Assembly: GCA_023954035.1 (NCBI GenBank)
Contig: JAMLIT010000014.1
Span: forward strand, 1 to 64,000
Reading direction: 5' to 3'
DNA length: 64,000 bases
DNA from: Burkholderiaceae bacterium
GTDB taxonomy: Bacteria; Pseudomonadota; Gammaproteobacteria; Burkholderiales; Burkholderiaceae_C
The notes under the pieces were generated by a model, which saw only the letters and a list, made by a program, of their open reading frames with translations, searched no databases and was not told the origin of the DNA. Shown piece after piece: positions 35,240-46,199 of this stretch. Within the stretch, counting starts at the first letter, position 1; every line of letters starts with the position of its first letter. A program made the position numbers and the translations under genes.

Positions 35240-35282
35240 GAATCGGTTCTTTTCGAGAAAACTTGCCTAAGGGGCTTACCGC

Positions 35283-35792
35283 TCAGCGGTAGGGCGCGTC
35301 TGCCGCTCGGGCAGCGGCGATGTCGGCCTCGTACCGGTCGCCCACCGCCAGCAGCATGTCTTTGGTGAAATACAGGTCGCCCCGCTTTTCCCCGTGGTAC
35401 TCGAGGATGTGCGTCTCCACGATGGAATCGACCGGGCAGCTTTCCTCGCAAAACCCGCAGAAAATGCACTTCGTCAAATCGATGTCGTAGCGCGTCGTGC
35501 GGCGCGAGCCGTCGTCACGGATATCGGATTCGATGGTGATCGCAAGCGCGGGGCAGACCGCCTCGCACAGCTTGCACGCAATGCAGCGCTCTTCGCCGTT
35601 GTCGTATCGGCGCAGGGCGTGCAGACCGCGAAAGCGCGGCGACAGCGGCGTCTTTTCTTCTGGGAACTGCACGGTCACCTTGCGCCGGAATGCGTAGCGC
35701 CCGGTCAGCACCATGCCTTTGGCCAGCTCGACCAGCAAAAAGCTCTTGAAAAAATCCTTGATGGAAAAAGATGCAGCAGCAACGGCAGCCAT
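35283..35792 (-). CDS. nuoI: NuoI, complex I iron-sulfur subunit
   Basis: This 169-residue peripheral subunit carries two [4Fe-4S] clusters (N6a, N6b). The ligands are seen in [12 protein letters not shown] and [12 protein letters not shown]; the amphipathic N-terminal helix anchors it on the membrane. Length is near the family norm. It lies 12 bases after nuoH. Confidence 0.97.
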   Translation of the reverse strand: MAAVAAASFSIKDFFKSFLLVELAKGMVLTGRYAFRRKVTVQFPEEKTPLSPRFRGLHALRRYDNGEERCIACKLCEAVCPALAITIESDIRDDGSRRTTRYDIDLTKCIFCGFCEESCPVDSIVETHILEYHGEKRGDLYFTKDMLLAVGDRYEADIAAARAADAPYR

Positions 35793-35804
35793 GGGGTTCT
35801 CCGC

Positions 35805-36881
35805 TTATTTCCAGATGTTCCAGGGCGAGAGCAGCCAGCCCGCGATCACGAGCAGCCACAACAGCGTGACAGGAATGAAGATCTTCCAGCCCAGACGCAT
35901 GATCTGGTCATAGCGAAAGCGCGGAAAGGTGGCGCGGATCCAGATGAACATGGACACCACGACGAAGGTCTTGATCCCCAGCCAGATCCAACCCGGAATG
36001 AAGTCAAGCACCGCGACCGGCGAGAGCCAACCGCCCAGAAACATGATGACCGCAAGAATCGAGACCAGCCACATGCTCGCGTACTCGGCGAGAAAGAAAA
36101 TGGCAAAGCCCATGCCCGAATACTCGACCATGTGGCCGGCGACGATTTCGGCCTCGCCTTCCACGACGTCGAAGGGATGGCGGTTGGTTTCGGCCACCGC
36201 CGAGACCAGATAGACGATGAATATGGGCAGCAGCGGCAACCAGTTCCACGACAGGAAGGACAGGCCGCTCGACGCCATCGTGCCGCGGCCCTGTCCCAGC
36301 ACGATTTCCGTGAGGTTCATGCTGCCTGAGACCATGATGACCACCAAGAAGCAAAAGCCCATGGCAATCTCGTAGCTCACCATTTGGGCCGAAGCGCGCA
36401 TTGCGCCGAGAAACGCGTATTTCGAGTTGGACGCCCAGCCGGCGATGATCACGCCGTAGACTTCAATGGACGTGATGGCCATCACCAAAAGCAGGCCGGC
36501 ATTGACGTTGCTGAGCGCCACGTCCGGACCGAAGGGAATGACGACCCAGGCGGCCAGCGCCGGCATGATTGCCATCACCGGTCCGAGGACGAACAAGCCT
36601 TTGGACGCTGCCGTCGGCTGGATGATTTCCTTGGTGAGCAGCTTGACTGCGTCCGCAATCGGCTGCAGCAAACCCAGCGGTCCGACGCGGTTGGGGCCAT
36701 GGCGCACCTGCATGAAACCCAGCAGCTTGCGCTCCCACAGCGTTAGGTAGGCCACGGCGCCCATCAAGGGCAGCACCACGGCGACGATCTTGATCAAAAT
36801 CCACAGCACCGGCCAGGCGGCGCCCGTCCACCAGCCCTGGTCCAGCAAGTGCAGTCCGCCGTTGTACATCGCGTCGATCAT
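35805..36881 (-). CDS. nuoH: NuoH, complex I quinone-site membrane subunit
   Basis: This 358-residue subunit forms part of the quinone chamber. Visible signatures are the [29 protein letters not shown] stretch, read here in parts near residue 50-80, the [20 protein letters not shown] loop, and [20 protein letters not shown] near residue 205 to 225. About eight transmembrane helices are visible. Its start overlaps the nuoG stop by four bases. Confidence 0.96.
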   Translation of the reverse strand: MIDAMYNGGLHLLDQGWWTGAAWPVLWILIKIVAVVLPLMGAVAYLTLWERKLLGFMQVRHGPNRVGPLGLLQPIADAVKLLTKEIIQPTAASKGLFVLGPVMAIMPALAAWVVIPFGPDVALSNVNAGLLLVMAITSIEVYGVIIAGWASNSKYAFLGAMRASAQMVSYEIAMGFCFLVVIMVSGSMNLTEIVLGQGRGTMASSGLSFLSWNWLPLLPIFIVYLVSAVAETNRHPFDVVEGEAEIVAGHMVEYSGMGFAIFFLAEYASMWLVSILAVIMFLGGWLSPVAVLDFIPGWIWLGIKTFVVVSMFIWIRATFPRFRYDQIMRLGWKIFIPVTLLWLLVIAGWLLSPWNIWK

Positions 36882-39007
36882 GGCTGCACCTCCCCGAAGG
36901 CTGCGCGACCATCGCGCGTCGCCTGGAGCGAGGGCGCGCGCCGCACCAAGCCGTCGAGCTGATAGATGGCGGCCGATACCGGAGCCTCATGCGCGGCGCC
37001 GTGGACGTCGCTGACCACAGCGTCGCTTCGGTTGCTGAGCAGGTCCGCAGGCACAAGCGCTGTACCGCCCGGATTGATCCGCGCCAAGACCTCCTGGGAG
37101 GACTCGAACTCGAACCCGGGAATCTCCATCAGATTGGCCAGCACGCGAAGCACCTTCCAGGCCGGCCGGGTCTCGCCCAAGGGACGCACGACGGCATGAA
37201 AGCTTTGCAGACGCGCTTCGGCGTTGACGAAGCTGCCGGAGGTTTCCGTGAAGGGCGCGATGGGAAGCAAGACGTCGCTGCAGTCCAGATTGGTCTTGAA
37301 CGGACTCAGCGTCACCACCATGTCCGCGCCGGCCAGCGCAGCAACGGCGCGCTCGCCCGCTGCCGAATCGAGGGCAGGCTCGGTATTGAGCAGCAGCACG
37401 CCCTTGAGAGCGCCTGAGAGCATTTGGCCAGCATGCAGCCCACCTGCATCCGGCAGGGCCCGCGCCCACTGGGCGCCCACGGTATTGGCAGCCTGCGTCA
37501 GATAGCCAACGCTTGCGCCGGTCTGCTCGCCGATCCAGTTGCAAAGCGCCAGCAGCCTGGACGCCTGGCTGTGGTGCGCCGCAGCATTCCCAAGCAAAAT
37601 GGCTTTCTGCTCCCCTTGCAGCAGCGCCCTGGCGATGTCCGCCGACGCAGCGCTCGGCGTCAGCCCTTCCACCGGCGCAGCCCCGCCGCTCATCTGCGCA
37701 ACGGAGGCTGCGATTTCCGCCAGCGCACGCAGCCACTCCGCAGGAGCGGCTACCACGCTGTGGGCCACGGGCATCGCCCAGTCGGGCTGCACTGCGTTGA
37801 CCGAGCAGACCACCCCCCCATGGCGCTGGGCCTGGCGAATACGTTGCGCAAAAAGGGGCTGGTCCTTGCGAATGTTGGAGCCCACGATCAGCGCCGAATC
37901 GAGCGTGGAGAGAGACGCAATGGAGCGACCCAGCCAGCGTATGCCGGCGGGGACGTCAAACTCCGCATCGCGCAAACGATAGTCGATGTTGCCGCTGCCC
38001 AGGCCGCGCACCAGGGCACCGGCCAGATAGAGCTCCTCCAGCGTGCTGTGCGGGCTCACCAGTGCACCGATGCTTGCGCTGCCGTGCTCCGCTTCGATGT
38101 CCTGCAGGCCGTTGGCAACGTATTCGAGCGCGGTCTGCCAATCCACCTCGCGCCACTCGCCACCTTGTTTGAGCATGGGGCGTTCGAGGCGATCCGGAGC
38201 CGACAAGGCTTCGTAGGAGAAGCGGTCGCGGTCCGCAATCCAGCATTCGTTGACGTCTTCGTTCTCAAAAGGAAGGACGCGCATCACGCGGTGGTTTTTT
38301 ACCTGCACGATGAGGTTCGCTCCGGTGGAATCGTGCGGGCTGATGGACTTGCGCCGCGAGAGTTCCCAGGTGCGGGCGCTGTAGCGAAATGGCTTGCTGG
38401 TGAGCGCCCCCACGGGGCAGATGTCAATCATATTGCCCGACAGCTCGGAGTCGATGGTATCGCCCGCCACCGTGGTGATTTCGGAGTGCTCGCCGCGGTG
38501 GATCATGCCCAGTTCCATCACGCCGGCCACCTCCTGGCCAAAACGAATGCAGCGCGTGCAATGGATGCAGCGCGTCATTTCCTCCATGGAAATCAGCGGG
38601 CCTACATCCTTGTGCAGAACGACGCGCTTTTCTTCTTCGTAGCGCGAGGCCGATGCGCCGTAGCCCACCGCCAGGTCCTGGAGTTGGCATTCGCCCCCCT
38701 GGTCGCAGATCGGGCAATCCAGGGGGTGATTGATGAGCAGAAACTCCATGACGGACTTCTGCGCCTTCAGCGCCTTGTCGCTCCTCGTGCGCACCACCAT
38801 GCCTTGCGTGACCGGCGTGCAGCAGGCCGGCATGGGCTTGGGAGCCTTTTCAATGTCCACCAGACACATGCGGCAGTTGGCCGCAATGGTGAGCTTCTTG
38901 TGGTAACAGAAATGCGGAATGTAGGTGCCCGCCTTTTCGGCCGCATGCATGACCATGCTGCCCTCGGCAATCGCTACCTTTTCTCCGTCGAGTTCAATTT
39001 CAACCAT
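36878..39007 (-). CDS. nuoG: NuoG, complex I iron-sulfur subunit
   Basis: This 709-residue subunit carries several Fe-S clusters. The N-terminal [2Fe-2S] ligands appear in [15 protein letters not shown], then the H-x3-C type motif and [14 protein letters not shown], and [13 protein letters not shown] for a [4Fe-4S] cluster. The C-terminal half is the molybdopterin-oxidoreductase-like domain without molybdenum. It lies 15 bases after nuoF and overlaps nuoH by four bases. Confidence 0.96.
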   Translation of the reverse strand: MVEIELDGEKVAIAEGSMVMHAAEKAGTYIPHFCYHKKLTIAANCRMCLVDIEKAPKPMPACCTPVTQGMVVRTRSDKALKAQKSVMEFLLINHPLDCPICDQGGECQLQDLAVGYGASASRYEEEKRVVLHKDVGPLISMEEMTRCIHCTRCIRFGQEVAGVMELGMIHRGEHSEITTVAGDTIDSELSGNMIDICPVGALTSKPFRYSARTWELSRRKSISPHDSTGANLIVQVKNHRVMRVLPFENEDVNECWIADRDRFSYEALSAPDRLERPMLKQGGEWREVDWQTALEYVANGLQDIEAEHGSASIGALVSPHSTLEELYLAGALVRGLGSGNIDYRLRDAEFDVPAGIRWLGRSIASLSTLDSALIVGSNIRKDQPLFAQRIRQAQRHGGVVCSVNAVQPDWAMPVAHSVVAAPAEWLRALAEIAASVAQMSGGAAPVEGLTPSAASADIARALLQGEQKAILLGNAAAHHSQASRLLALCNWIGEQTGASVGYLTQAANTVGAQWARALPDAGGLHAGQMLSGALKGVLLLNTEPALDSAAGERAVAALAGADMVVTLSPFKTNLDCSDVLLPIAPFTETSGSFVNAEARLQSFHAVVRPLGETRPAWKVLRVLANLMEIPGFEFESSQEVLARINPGGTALVPADLLSNRSDAVVSDVHGAAHEAPVSAAIYQLDGLVRRAPSLQATRDGRAAFGEVQP

Positions 39008-39022
39008 ATGCTTTACTCGCGA

Positions 39023-40375
39023 TCAGGCCGAAGCCGACGTACGCGGATTCGTCTTCGGAATCATCGCTTCGAATTCGTGGCGGAAATGCTTGAGCATCGC
39101 GCGCACCGGCATGGCTGCGGCGTCGCCCAGGGCGCAAATGGTGCGCCCCATGATGTTCGCCGCGACGTCGTCCAGCACGTCCATGTCCGCCTGGCGGCCC
39201 TCGCCCCGGTGAATGCGATCCACCAAGCGCCACAGCCAGCCCGTTCCCTCGCGGCACGGTGTGCACTGCCCGCAGGACTCGTGCATGTAAAAATAGGACA
39301 GGCGCTTGAGCGACTCGACCATGCAACGGCTGTCGTCCATGACGATCACCGCGCCGGAACCCAGCATGGAGCCGGCTTTGGAGATGGAGTCGTAGTCCAG
39401 CGTGCACTCCATCATGATGGAGGCGGGCAACACGGGAGACGACGATCCGCCGGGAATGACGGCTTTGAGCTGGCGCCCTTTGCGCACACCTCCGGCGAGT
39501 TCAAGCAGCTTCGCAAACGGCGTGCCCATGGGTACTTCGTAGTTGCCGGGAAGCTCGACGTCGCCAGAGACCGAGAATATCTTGGTGCCCCCATTGTTGG
39601 GCTTGCCGCAGGCAAGGTAGGCGGCGCCGCCGTGGCGGATGATCCAGGGAACGGCGGCAAAGGTTTCGGTGTTGTTGATGGTGGTGGGCTTGCCGTACAA
39701 GCCGAAACTGGCGGGAAACGGCGGCTTGAACCGCGGCTGGCCTTTCTTGCCTTCGAGCGACTCCAGCAAGGCCGTCTCCTCGCCGCAGATATAGGCACCA
39801 AAGCCGTGGTGCGCGTGAAGCTGGAAGCTGAAGTCGCTTCCCAGCAGCTTGTCGCCCAGGTAGCCCGCGGCCCGCGCCTCTTCCAAAGCAGCTTCGAAGC
39901 GCTCGTAGACCTGGAAAATCTCGCCGTGGATGTAGTTGTAGCCCACGCTGATGCCCATGGCATAGGCAGCGATGATCATTCCCTCGATCACGCTGTGCGG
40001 GTTGTACATCAGGATGTCACGGTCTTTGCAGGTCCCGGGCTCGCCCTCGTCGGAATTGCAGACCAGGTACTTCTGCCCCGGAAACTGCCGCGGCATGAAG
40101 CTCCACTTGAGCCCCGTGGGAAAGCCGGCACCACCGCGCCCGCGCAGTCCGGATTCCTTGACGGTGGCAATCACCTGATCGGGCGTCAGCGCCGCAGCGC
40201 CTTGTGCTCCAAGCATGGTGCGCACCGCCTGGTAGCCACCGCGCTCGATGTACGCGTCGATGCCCCAATTGGAGCCGTCCAGGCCCGCATAGATCTGCGG
40301 GTCGATGTGGCGGCCGTGAAAACAGGTCTCCAGGCCGGCCGCCTGAAATTGCGATAGGACTTGCGCCGCCTTCAT
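39023..40375 (-). CDS. nuoF: NuoF, complex I NADH-binding flavoprotein subunit
   Basis: This 450-residue subunit binds NADH, FMN and a [4Fe-4S] cluster. The glycine-rich [18 protein letters not shown] stretch binds nucleotide, [16 protein letters not shown] follows, and the cluster motif is [12 protein letters not shown] near residue 360. The start at 40375 overlaps the nuoE stop (ATGA). The longer open frame to the right runs through nuoE and is rejected. Confidence 0.97.
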   Translation of the reverse strand: MKAAQVLSQFQAAGLETCFHGRHIDPQIYAGLDGSNWGIDAYIERGGYQAVRTMLGAQGAAALTPDQVIATVKESGLRGRGGAGFPTGLKWSFMPRQFPGQKYLVCNSDEGEPGTCKDRDILMYNPHSVIEGMIIAAYAMGISVGYNYIHGEIFQVYERFEAALEEARAAGYLGDKLLGSDFSFQLHAHHGFGAYICGEETALLESLEGKKGQPRFKPPFPASFGLYGKPTTINNTETFAAVPWIIRHGGAAYLACGKPNNGGTKIFSVSGDVELPGNYEVPMGTPFAKLLELAGGVRKGRQLKAVIPGGSSSPVLPASIMMECTLDYDSISKAGSMLGSGAVIVMDDSRCMVESLKRLSYFYMHESCGQCTPCREGTGWLWRLVDRIHRGEGRQADMDVLDDVAANIMGRTICALGDAAAMPVRAMLKHFRHEFEAMIPKTNPRTSASA

Positions 40376-40863
40376 GCCCGCCCCTCGGCAGAACGCAGGC
40401 TGTCGACCAGCTGGTCGAGCTTGTCGTCCGACATGAAACTGCACATCGAGCGGTCGTTGACCAGCATCACCGGGGCGTCGGCGCAGGCACCGAGGCATTC
40501 GCATTGCTGCAGCGTGAACATGCCATCGGCCGTGGTGCCTCCCATGGCGATCCCCAGCTTCTTCTCCAGATGCTCCAGCGCCTTGCCGCCATCGCGCAGC
40601 AGACAGGGCAGATTGGTGCAGACGTTGAGCTTGTACTTGCCCACCGGCGCCTGGTTGTACATGTTGTAGAAGGTGGTGACCTCGTGCACGGCGATCTCGG
40701 GCATACCGAGGTACTGCGCCACTTCGGCCTCGGCCTCCTGGCTGATCCAACCCTGCTCCTGCTGGACAATGGCCAGGCATGCCATCACCGCCGACTGCTT
40801 TTGCTCGGCGGGGTACTTGGCAAGTTCACGCTCGAAGCGCGCAAAAGTGGTTTCAGAAATCAT
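40372..40863 (-). CDS. nuoE: NuoE, complex I [2Fe-2S] subunit
   Basis: This 163-residue thioredoxin-fold subunit has the four cluster cysteines in CTNLPC and CECLGAC. The N-terminal helical region with [14 protein letters not shown]-like sequence is ordinary for the family. Start overlaps nuoD stop by four bases and the stop overlaps the nuoF start. Confidence 0.96.
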   Translation of the reverse strand: MISETTFARFERELAKYPAEQKQSAVMACLAIVQQEQGWISQEAEAEVAQYLGMPEIAVHEVTTFYNMYNQAPVGKYKLNVCTNLPCLLRDGGKALEHLEKKLGIAMGGTTADGMFTLQQCECLGACADAPVMLVNDRSMCSFMSDDKLDQLVDSLRSAEGRA

Positions 40864-42113
40864 CGGTCAATTTCTCCGAACACGATGTCCATGGTGCCGA
40901 TGATGGCGACCACGTCGGCCAGCATATGGCCGCGCGCAAGCTCGTCCATGGCCGCCAGATGCGGATAACCCGGCGCGCGAATCTTGAGCCGATAGGGCTT
41001 GTTCGCCCCGTCGCTCACGAGGTAGATGCCAAACTCGCCCTTGGGATGCTCGACAGCGGCATACGCCTCTCCCTCGGGCACGTGCATGCCCTCGGTAAAC
41101 AGCTTGAAGTGGTGGATCAGGTCCTCCATGCCGGTCTTCATGGCCTCGCGGCTGGGGGGCGCGATCTTGTGGTTGTCGGTGATCACCGGACCGGGGTTTT
41201 TGCGCAGCCAGTCCACACACTGCTTGATGATGCGATTGGACTCACGCATTTCCTGCACGCGCACCAGATAGCGGTCGTAGCAATCGCCCGTGACGCCCAC
41301 GGGGACGTCAAACTCCAGCCGATCGTAAACCTCGTAGGGCTGGGTCTTGCGCAGGTCCCACACCACGCCCGAACCCCGCAGCATGGGGCCGGTCATTCCC
41401 AGGTTCAGCGCGCGTTCGGCTGAAACCACGCCAACGCCCACGGTGCGCTGCTTCCAGATGCGGTTGTCGGTGAGCAGAATTTCGTACTCGTCCACGCACT
41501 TGGGGAAGCGCTGCGTGAAATCATCGATGAAATCGAGCAACGAACCCTGGCGGTTCTGGTTGCGCGCCTCCAGTGACTTGGCGTTGCGCACCTTGCTGGC
41601 TTTGTACTGCGGCATGCTGTCCGGCAGGTCGCGGTAGACGCCGCCCGGCCGGAAATACGCAGCGTGCATGCGCGCGCCCGACACGGCTTCGTACATGTCG
41701 AACAGGTCTTCGCGCTCGCGGAAGGTGTAGATCAGAATCGTCGAGCTGCCGCAGTCGTTGCCGTGCGACCCAAGCCACATCAGGTGGTTCATCAGGCGCG
41801 TGATTTCAGAAAACATCACGCGGATGTACTGGGCGCGCAGCGGAACCTCGACACCCAGCAGTTTTTCTATGGCCAGGCAGTAGGCGTGCTCGTTGCACAT
41901 CATGGAGACGTAGTCCAGCCGGTCCATGTAGGGCAGCGACTGAATGAAGGTCTTGTGCTCGGCCAGTTTCTCGGTGGCGCGGTGCAGCAGACCGATGTGC
42001 GGATCGGCACGCTGGACGACTTCGCCGTCGAGTTCGAGCACCAGGCGCAGCACACCGTGCGCCGCCGGATGCTGCGGCCCCAGGTTCAGCGAGTAATTCT
42101 TGATTTCTGGCAT
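40860..42113 (-). CDS. nuoD: NuoD, complex I 49-kDa subunit
   Basis: This 417-residue subunit, related to the hydrogenase large subunit, contributes to the quinone site. The start [19 protein letters not shown] carries the quinone-site histidine; other blocks are [28 protein letters not shown] and the C-terminus [19 protein letters not shown]. It is separate from NuoC, 19 bases after it, not fused as in Escherichia. Confidence 0.97.
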   Translation of the reverse strand: MPEIKNYSLNLGPQHPAAHGVLRLVLELDGEVVQRADPHIGLLHRATEKLAEHKTFIQSLPYMDRLDYVSMMCNEHAYCLAIEKLLGVEVPLRAQYIRVMFSEITRLMNHLMWLGSHGNDCGSSTILIYTFREREDLFDMYEAVSGARMHAAYFRPGGVYRDLPDSMPQYKASKVRNAKSLEARNQNRQGSLLDFIDDFTQRFPKCVDEYEILLTDNRIWKQRTVGVGVVSAERALNLGMTGPMLRGSGVVWDLRKTQPYEVYDRLEFDVPVGVTGDCYDRYLVRVQEMRESNRIIKQCVDWLRKNPGPVITDNHKIAPPSREAMKTGMEDLIHHFKLFTEGMHVPEGEAYAAVEHPKGEFGIYLVSDGANKPYRLKIRAPGYPHLAAMDELARGHMLADVVAIIGTMDIVFGEIDR

Positions 42114-42132
42114 GGCAATCCCTGAGCTGGCC

Positions 42133-42741
42133 TCAGTGCAGGCCCCCGTATTTGTCTTCGCGAATGATGCGGGGCGTCACCTCGCGCGGCTCGATGGTCA
42201 CTGGCTCGTAGATCACGCGGCGCTGGTCGGCGTCATAGCGCATTTCCACATGGCCGGACAAGGGGAAATCCTTGCGGAACGGGTGTCCGATGAAGCCGTA
42301 ATCGGTCAGGATGCGACGCAGGTCGCCATGGCCTTCAAAGACCACGCCGAACAGGTCAAAGGCCTCGCGTTCGTACCATTGGGCGGAGTTCCAAAGATCG
42401 GTCACAGAATCGACCACCGGGAAGTCGTCGTCCGGGCAAAACACCTTGACGCGAACGCGCTGGTTGAGACTGACCGAAAGCAGATGCGATACCACGCTGT
42501 AGCGCGCACCGTCGGCGCCGATGTCGCCATAGGTCGAGTGGTCGACAGCGCACAAATCGACCAGCTGCTCGAATCGGCAGGTCGGCGCATCGCGCAGCAG
42601 CTGCATGGCCTGGTGGTAGCGCGCGGCAGGGACTTCGCAAATCACCTGGCCGAGCAGGACATGCACTTTGCGCGCCGCATCGCCCAGCACCAGCGCCACG
42701 GCGTCACGAACCGCCTCGGGGCTTACAGCAAAAGATGTCAT
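42133..42741 (-). CDS. nuoC: NuoC, complex I 30-kDa subunit
   Basis: This 202-residue peripheral subunit has the family block [29 protein letters not shown], seen in parts near residue 128-155, and [12 protein letters not shown]. Start 42741 was chosen as the first ATG with family-typical sequence. It lies 10 bases after nuoB. Confidence 0.95.
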   Translation of the reverse strand: MTSFAVSPEAVRDAVALVLGDAARKVHVLLGQVICEVPAARYHQAMQLLRDAPTCRFEQLVDLCAVDHSTYGDIGADGARYSVVSHLLSVSLNQRVRVKVFCPDDDFPVVDSVTDLWNSAQWYEREAFDLFGVVFEGHGDLRRILTDYGFIGHPFRKDFPLSGHVEMRYDADQRRVIYEPVTIEPREVTPRIIREDKYGGLH

Positions 42742-42751
42742 GGAAAAGCCC

Positions 42752-43231
42752 TCAAACGCGCGCAATGGTGTGGGTGCGGCGGATTTTTTGCTGCAACTGA
42801 ATGATCCCGTAGATCAAGGCCTCGGCCGTAGGCGGGCAGCCCGGCACGTACACGTCCACCGGAACGATGCGATCGCAGCCACGCACCACGGAATAGCTGT
42901 AGTGGTAATAGCCGCCGCCGTTGGCGCACGACCCCATGGACAGCACCCAGCGCGGCTCGCTCATCTGGTCATAGACCTTGCGCAGTGCCGGCGCCATCTT
43001 GTTGCACAACGTGCCGGCAACAATCATCAGGTCGGACTGGCGGGGGCTGGCGCGGAACACCTCGGCGCCAAAACGGCCAATGTCGTAGCGCGCGGCTGCC
43101 GCGTGCATCATTTCAACTGCGCAGCACGCCAGGCCAAAGGTCATGGGCCACAGCGAACCGGTCTTGGCCCAGTTCACCACCGAGTCGTAGCTCGTGGTGA
43201 CGAAGCCTTCCTTCATTACGCCTTCAATCAT
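42752..43231 (-). CDS. nuoB: NuoB, complex I N2-cluster subunit
   Basis: This 159-residue subunit carries the terminal [4Fe-4S] cluster N2 that reduces quinone. The paired cysteines in [11 protein letters not shown], the later [11 protein letters not shown] and the VPGCPP motif supply the four ligands. It lies 24 bases after nuoA. Confidence 0.97.
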   Translation of the reverse strand: MIEGVMKEGFVTTSYDSVVNWAKTGSLWPMTFGLACCAVEMMHAAAARYDIGRFGAEVFRASPRQSDLMIVAGTLCNKMAPALRKVYDQMSEPRWVLSMGSCANGGGYYHYSYSVVRGCDRIVPVDVYVPGCPPTAEALIYGIIQLQQKIRRTHTIARV

Positions 43232-43255
43232 CGCGTCAGTCCTTGTTCGAGGCGC

Positions 43256-43615
43256 CTATTCCCACTCCAGGGCGCCCTTTTTCCACTCGTAGGCAAACCC
43301 CACCACCAGCACCGCCAGAAAGATGGAGACCGCGACAAAGCCGGTCAGACCGACTTCATGCAGGGAGACAGCCCACGGAAAAAGAAATGCGATTTCGAGA
43401 TCGAAAAGAATGAAGAGGATGGCGACCAGGTAGTAGCGCACGTCGAACTTCATGCGGGCATCTTCGAACGCCTCGAAGCCGCACTCGTAGGGGGAGTTTT
43501 TTTCGGGATCTGGGCGGTTGGGGCCCAGGATATAGCCCAGGGCGATGGGCACGATGCCGACCGCCATACCCACCAGGATGAACAAAAGAACGGGGAGATA
43601 CTGATCGAGGTTCAT
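43256..43615 (-). CDS. nuoA: NuoA, complex I membrane subunit
   Basis: This 119-residue three-helix subunit has the conserved loop [20 protein letters not shown] with the Cys that reports active/deactive state in other species, and [11 protein letters not shown] in helix 2. The start at 43615 gives the expected N-terminus; upstream in-frame codons are not family-like. It is the first nuo gene, 76 bases after the tRNA-Leu gene. Confidence 0.96.
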   Translation of the reverse strand: MNLDQYLPVLLFILVGMAVGIVPIALGYILGPNRPDPEKNSPYECGFEAFEDARMKFDVRYYLVAILFILFDLEIAFLFPWAVSLHEVGLTGFVAVSIFLAVLVVGFAYEWKKGALEWE

Positions 43616-43691
43616 CTTGTGGATGCGCTCACCGCTGTGGTCTGGGCATTTGCAAGGTGCCAGTGGACATTGCAAGCAGACCTGTTTTGTT

Positions 43692-43776
43692 TGGTGCCGT
43701 CGGCGAGACTCGAACTCGCACAGCTTTCGCCACTACCCCCTCAAGATAGCGTGTCTACCAATTTCACCACGACGGC
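43692..43776 (-). tRNA. tRNA-Leu(GAG)
   Basis: A class II tRNA of 85 bases including an encoded CCA. Acceptor arms GCCGTCG and CGACGGC pair fully. The D-loop reads AAATTGGTAGAC, the anticodon stem-loop holds GAG (complement at 43740-43742) with one G-U pair in the stem, the long variable arm GGCGAAAGCU typical of Leu is present, and the T-loop is GTTCGAGTC. It lies between secG and nuoA on the same strand. Confidence 0.95.
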
Positions 43777-43782
43777 CAAGTG

Positions 43783-43828
43783 TTGTCTGGGTGGCATGAG
43801 GACCAAGCGGTTTTGGCTTCCCAGACAA
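43783..43828 (-). promoter_or_regulatory. long inverted repeat just upstream of tRNA-Leu
   Basis: Perfect 9-base arms TTGTCTGGG (43783-43791) and CCCAGACAA (43820-43828) enclose a smaller nested hairpin (CCAA/TTGG). It begins seven bases before the tRNA 5' end. A TAGAAT hexamer on the minus strand (43840-43835) just beyond it could be a -10 for the tRNA-nuo transcript. It may guide tRNA processing or be an operator. Confidence 0.35.
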
Positions 43829-43843
43829 TCCCGGATTCTACTC

Positions 43844-43884
43844 GGGAAAAACCCTGCTCCCGGCTCGCAGGGACAGTTTTTCCC
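43844..43884 (-). terminator. intrinsic terminator after secG
   Basis: On the minus strand CCCTGC and GCAGGG arms with a nine-base loop run directly into TTTTT. The outer sequences GGGAAAAA and TTTTTCCC also pair. It lies just after the secG stop and should separate tpiA-secG from the tRNA-nuo transcript. Confidence 0.8.
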
Positions 43885-43888
43885 CTCT

Positions 43889-44311
43889 TTATTTCGTCGG
43901 AATCTGCCCAGCGCCTGAAGCGGGCGCAGCAGGCGCCGGCGCAGCAGCAGCGCTGGCCGGGGCCGAGCCCTCCGCGCCCGGTATGGCACCCGGTGCGGCG
44001 CCGCCAGGAATCGCCCCGGCGGGTGCGGCAGGAACAGCCACGCTCTCCAGCACGCTGCCCGAGCTGGCCGGCTGCAAGTTGCCGAAATACGCCAGGGCCA
44101 GCGTGCACACGAAAAACACTGCTGCGAGCACCGCCGTGCTGCGCGAGAGGAAATTGGCGCTGCCGCTGGCGCCGAACAGGCTGCCCGAACTGCCGCTGCC
44201 GAAGGCCGCGCCCATGTCGGCGCCCTTGCCGTGCTGGATCAGGATCAGGCCCACCATGATCAACGCCGCCAGGATCTGCGCCGTCAAGATAACGTTCAAA
44301 AGCACACTCAT
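43889..44311 (-). CDS. secG: SecG, protein translocase subunit
   Basis: This 140-residue subunit of the SecYEG translocon has two transmembrane segments (about residues 3-22 and 55-76) with the conserved HGKGADMGAAFGSGSSGSLFG loop, seen in parts at 27-47. The C-terminus after about residue 80 is an unusually long Ala/Pro/Gly-rich tail. It follows tpiA by 57 bases and is followed by a terminator. Confidence 0.94.
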   Translation of the reverse strand: MSVLLNVILTAQILAALIMVGLILIQHGKGADMGAAFGSGSSGSLFGASGSANFLSRSTAVLAAVFFVCTLALAYFGNLQPASSGSVLESVAVPAAPAGAIPGGAAPGAIPGAEGSAPASAAAAPAPAAPASGAGQIPTK

Positions 44312-44368
44312 TCTCTATTCACTCCGGTTGATCTCGTGGATGGATTCGCTTGCCGCGCGGCGCGACCC

Positions 44369-45115
44369 TTATCGCGCCGCTGCAATGATGCTCAGGAAGT
44401 CGGGCGCCTTGAGCGACGCCCCGCCCACCAGGCCGCCATCGATGTCTGGTTCGGCCAACAACTGCGCCGCGTTCGACGCGTTCATGCTGCCGCCGTAGAG
44501 CAAGCGCATGGCCGGCGCATGGGCGCTGGCTGCAGCCAGCTGCGCACGCAAGGCAGCGTGGACTTGCTGCGCCTGGGCCGGTGTGGCGGTATGGCCGGTG
44601 CCAATCGCCCAGATGGGCTCATAAGCGACGACCACCTCGCTGATGCAGCGCCCGTTGCGGTGAACGACCGCGGCCAGTTGGCGCCGCACGACGGCCTCGG
44701 TCTGGCCGGCCTCGCGCTCGGCCAGGGTCTCGCCAACGCAAACGATGGGCGTAATGCCGGCAGCCAGCGCGCGCTGCGCCTTTTCCGCCACCGCAGCGTC
44801 GCCTTCGCCATGCAACTGGCGCCGTTCGGAGTGGCCGACGAGGACGTAGCGCACGCCGAAGTCGCGCAGCATGGGCGCTGAAACCTCGCCGGTATAGGCG
44901 CCCGCATCATGCTGTGACACGTCCTGGGCGGCCAGGGCGATGCCGCTTGCGTCCACCAGCGACTGCACCTGCGCCAGGTAGGGCGAAGGCACGGCGACGG
45001 CAACGTCGCAATCGGCAGCCGCGGGCCAGCCCGCGCGCAGAGCCTGAACCAGCGCCTCGTTGGCCGCGAGGCTGCCATTCATTTTCCAGTTGCCAACGAT
45101 GAGTTTCTTTTTCAT
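44369..45115 (-). CDS. tpiA: TpiA, triosephosphate isomerase
   Basis: This glycolytic enzyme interconverts dihydroxyacetone phosphate and glyceraldehyde 3-phosphate. The 248-residue TIM barrel shows GNWKMNG at the start (substrate Asn/Lys), VGHSERR with the catalytic His, [11 protein letters not shown] with the catalytic Glu, and a [11 protein letters not shown] phosphate loop. Start 45115 gives [14 protein letters not shown]. The upstream quinone reductase stop overlaps the start (ATGA). Confidence 0.97.
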   Translation of the reverse strand: MKKKLIVGNWKMNGSLAANEALVQALRAGWPAAADCDVAVAVPSPYLAQVQSLVDASGIALAAQDVSQHDAGAYTGEVSAPMLRDFGVRYVLVGHSERRQLHGEGDAAVAEKAQRALAAGITPIVCVGETLAEREAGQTEAVVRRQLAAVVHRNGRCISEVVVAYEPIWAIGTGHTATPAQAQQVHAALRAQLAAASAHAPAMRLLYGGSMNASNAAQLLAEPDIDGGLVGGASLKAPDFLSIIAAAR

Positions 45116-46104
45116 GGTTCCCACGTCAAAACGATCTTGCCCGCATGCTGGCTCGACTCCATCAGCGCATGCGCCTGAGCCGCCTGCGCCGCAGGGAAGG
45201 TGCTGTGCACCACAGGCGCCACCGAGCCCGATGCAATCAGCGGCCAGACCCTGCTGCGCAGCGCATCCGCGATGGCCGCCTTGAAAGCCACGGGACGCGC
45301 GCGCAGCGTCGACCCGGTGATCACCAGCCGCCGGCGCAGCACCAGGCCCGCATCGAATTGCGCGCTCGTGCCGCCCTGCACTGCGATGATCACCAACCGG
45401 CCATCTTCGGCCATGCAGGCCACTTCGCGCGCCACATAGTCGCCCGCCACCATGTCGAGCACCACATCCGCGCCCCGCCCTTCGGTGATGCGCAACACCT
45501 CGGCACCGAAGTCCTGGCGACGGTAGTTAATGGCGTGCTGCGCGCCCAACGAAAGGCACAGCGCACACTTTTCATCGGAGCCCGCCGTGGCGATGACGGT
45601 GGCGCCGAAAGCGCGCGCAAGCTGAATCGCCGCCACGCCAATGCCGCTGCTGCCGCCTTGCACCAGCAAGGTTTCGCCCGATTGCAGCCCGCCCCGATCA
45701 AAGACATTGCTCCAGACGGTGAAGAAGGTCTCGGGCAGCGAAGCGGCTTCAACATCGCTCAGGGCGCCCGGAATCGGCAGGCATTGGCCCACCGGCACCA
45801 CGCACCACTGCGCATACGCACCGCCGGCCACCAGCGCGCAGACACGCTGACCCAGTTGCAGGCCGGCGCGCGCCAGCGCCTGCGCATCGCCCGACTCGAT
45901 GACCCCCGCCAACTCCAGGCCCGGAATGTCGGACGCGCCCGGTGGCGGCGCGTAGTAGCCCTTGCGCTGCAACACGTCGGGGCGGTTGACGCCGCTGGCC
46001 GACACGCGCACCAGGACCTCGCCGGCGCCGGGCACAGGCACGGGACGCTCGGCCAGACGCAGCACATCGGGCGCGCCAAATGACGATATTTCTACGACGC
46101 GCAT
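45112..46104 (-). CDS. zinc-independent NAD(P)H:quinone oxidoreductase, MDR family
   Basis: This 330-residue medium-chain reductase of the QOR/PIG3 type lacks the zinc-binding cysteines of alcohol dehydrogenases. The N-terminal [14 protein letters not shown] and the coenzyme loop [24 protein letters not shown]-like stretch (about residues 148-171) are typical. It should reduce quinones with NADPH. It is translationally coupled to tpiA. Downstream of pnp, a repeat copy lies in the 95-base gap. Confidence 0.9.
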   Translation of the reverse strand: MRVVEISSFGAPDVLRLAERPVPVPGAGEVLVRVSASGVNRPDVLQRKGYYAPPPGASDIPGLELAGVIESGDAQALARAGLQLGQRVCALVAGGAYAQWCVVPVGQCLPIPGALSDVEAASLPETFFTVWSNVFDRGGLQSGETLLVQGGSSGIGVAAIQLARAFGATVIATAGSDEKCALCLSLGAQHAINYRRQDFGAEVLRITEGRGADVVLDMVAGDYVAREVACMAEDGRLVIIAVQGGTSAQFDAGLVLRRRLVITGSTLRARPVAFKAAIADALRSRVWPLIASGSVAPVVHSTFPAAQAAQAHALMESSQHAGKIVLTWEP

Positions 46105-46117
46105 GGCGAGAGAGGCT

Positions 46118-46186
46118 GAAATTTCATATGATTTTGGCCTCTAGCGCTTACACAGCAAGCGCTAGTAGCTATTAAATCAATAGCAA
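46118..46186 (+). repeat. palindromic repeat copy 5, the best-preserved copy
   Basis: Perfect 9-base arms CTAGCGCTT (46141-46149) and AAGCGCTAG (46157-46165) with a seven-base loop, preceded by TTTTGGCCT and followed by TAGCTATTAAATC. It lies between pnp and the quinone reductase gene and serves as the reference copy for the family. Confidence 0.85.
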
Positions 46187-46199
46187 AAGCCCTTTTGTC

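Noticed and set aside
37424-40357. 977-codon plus-strand frame across nuoG and nuoF
   Set aside because: Shadow of highly conserved complex I genes on the other strand.
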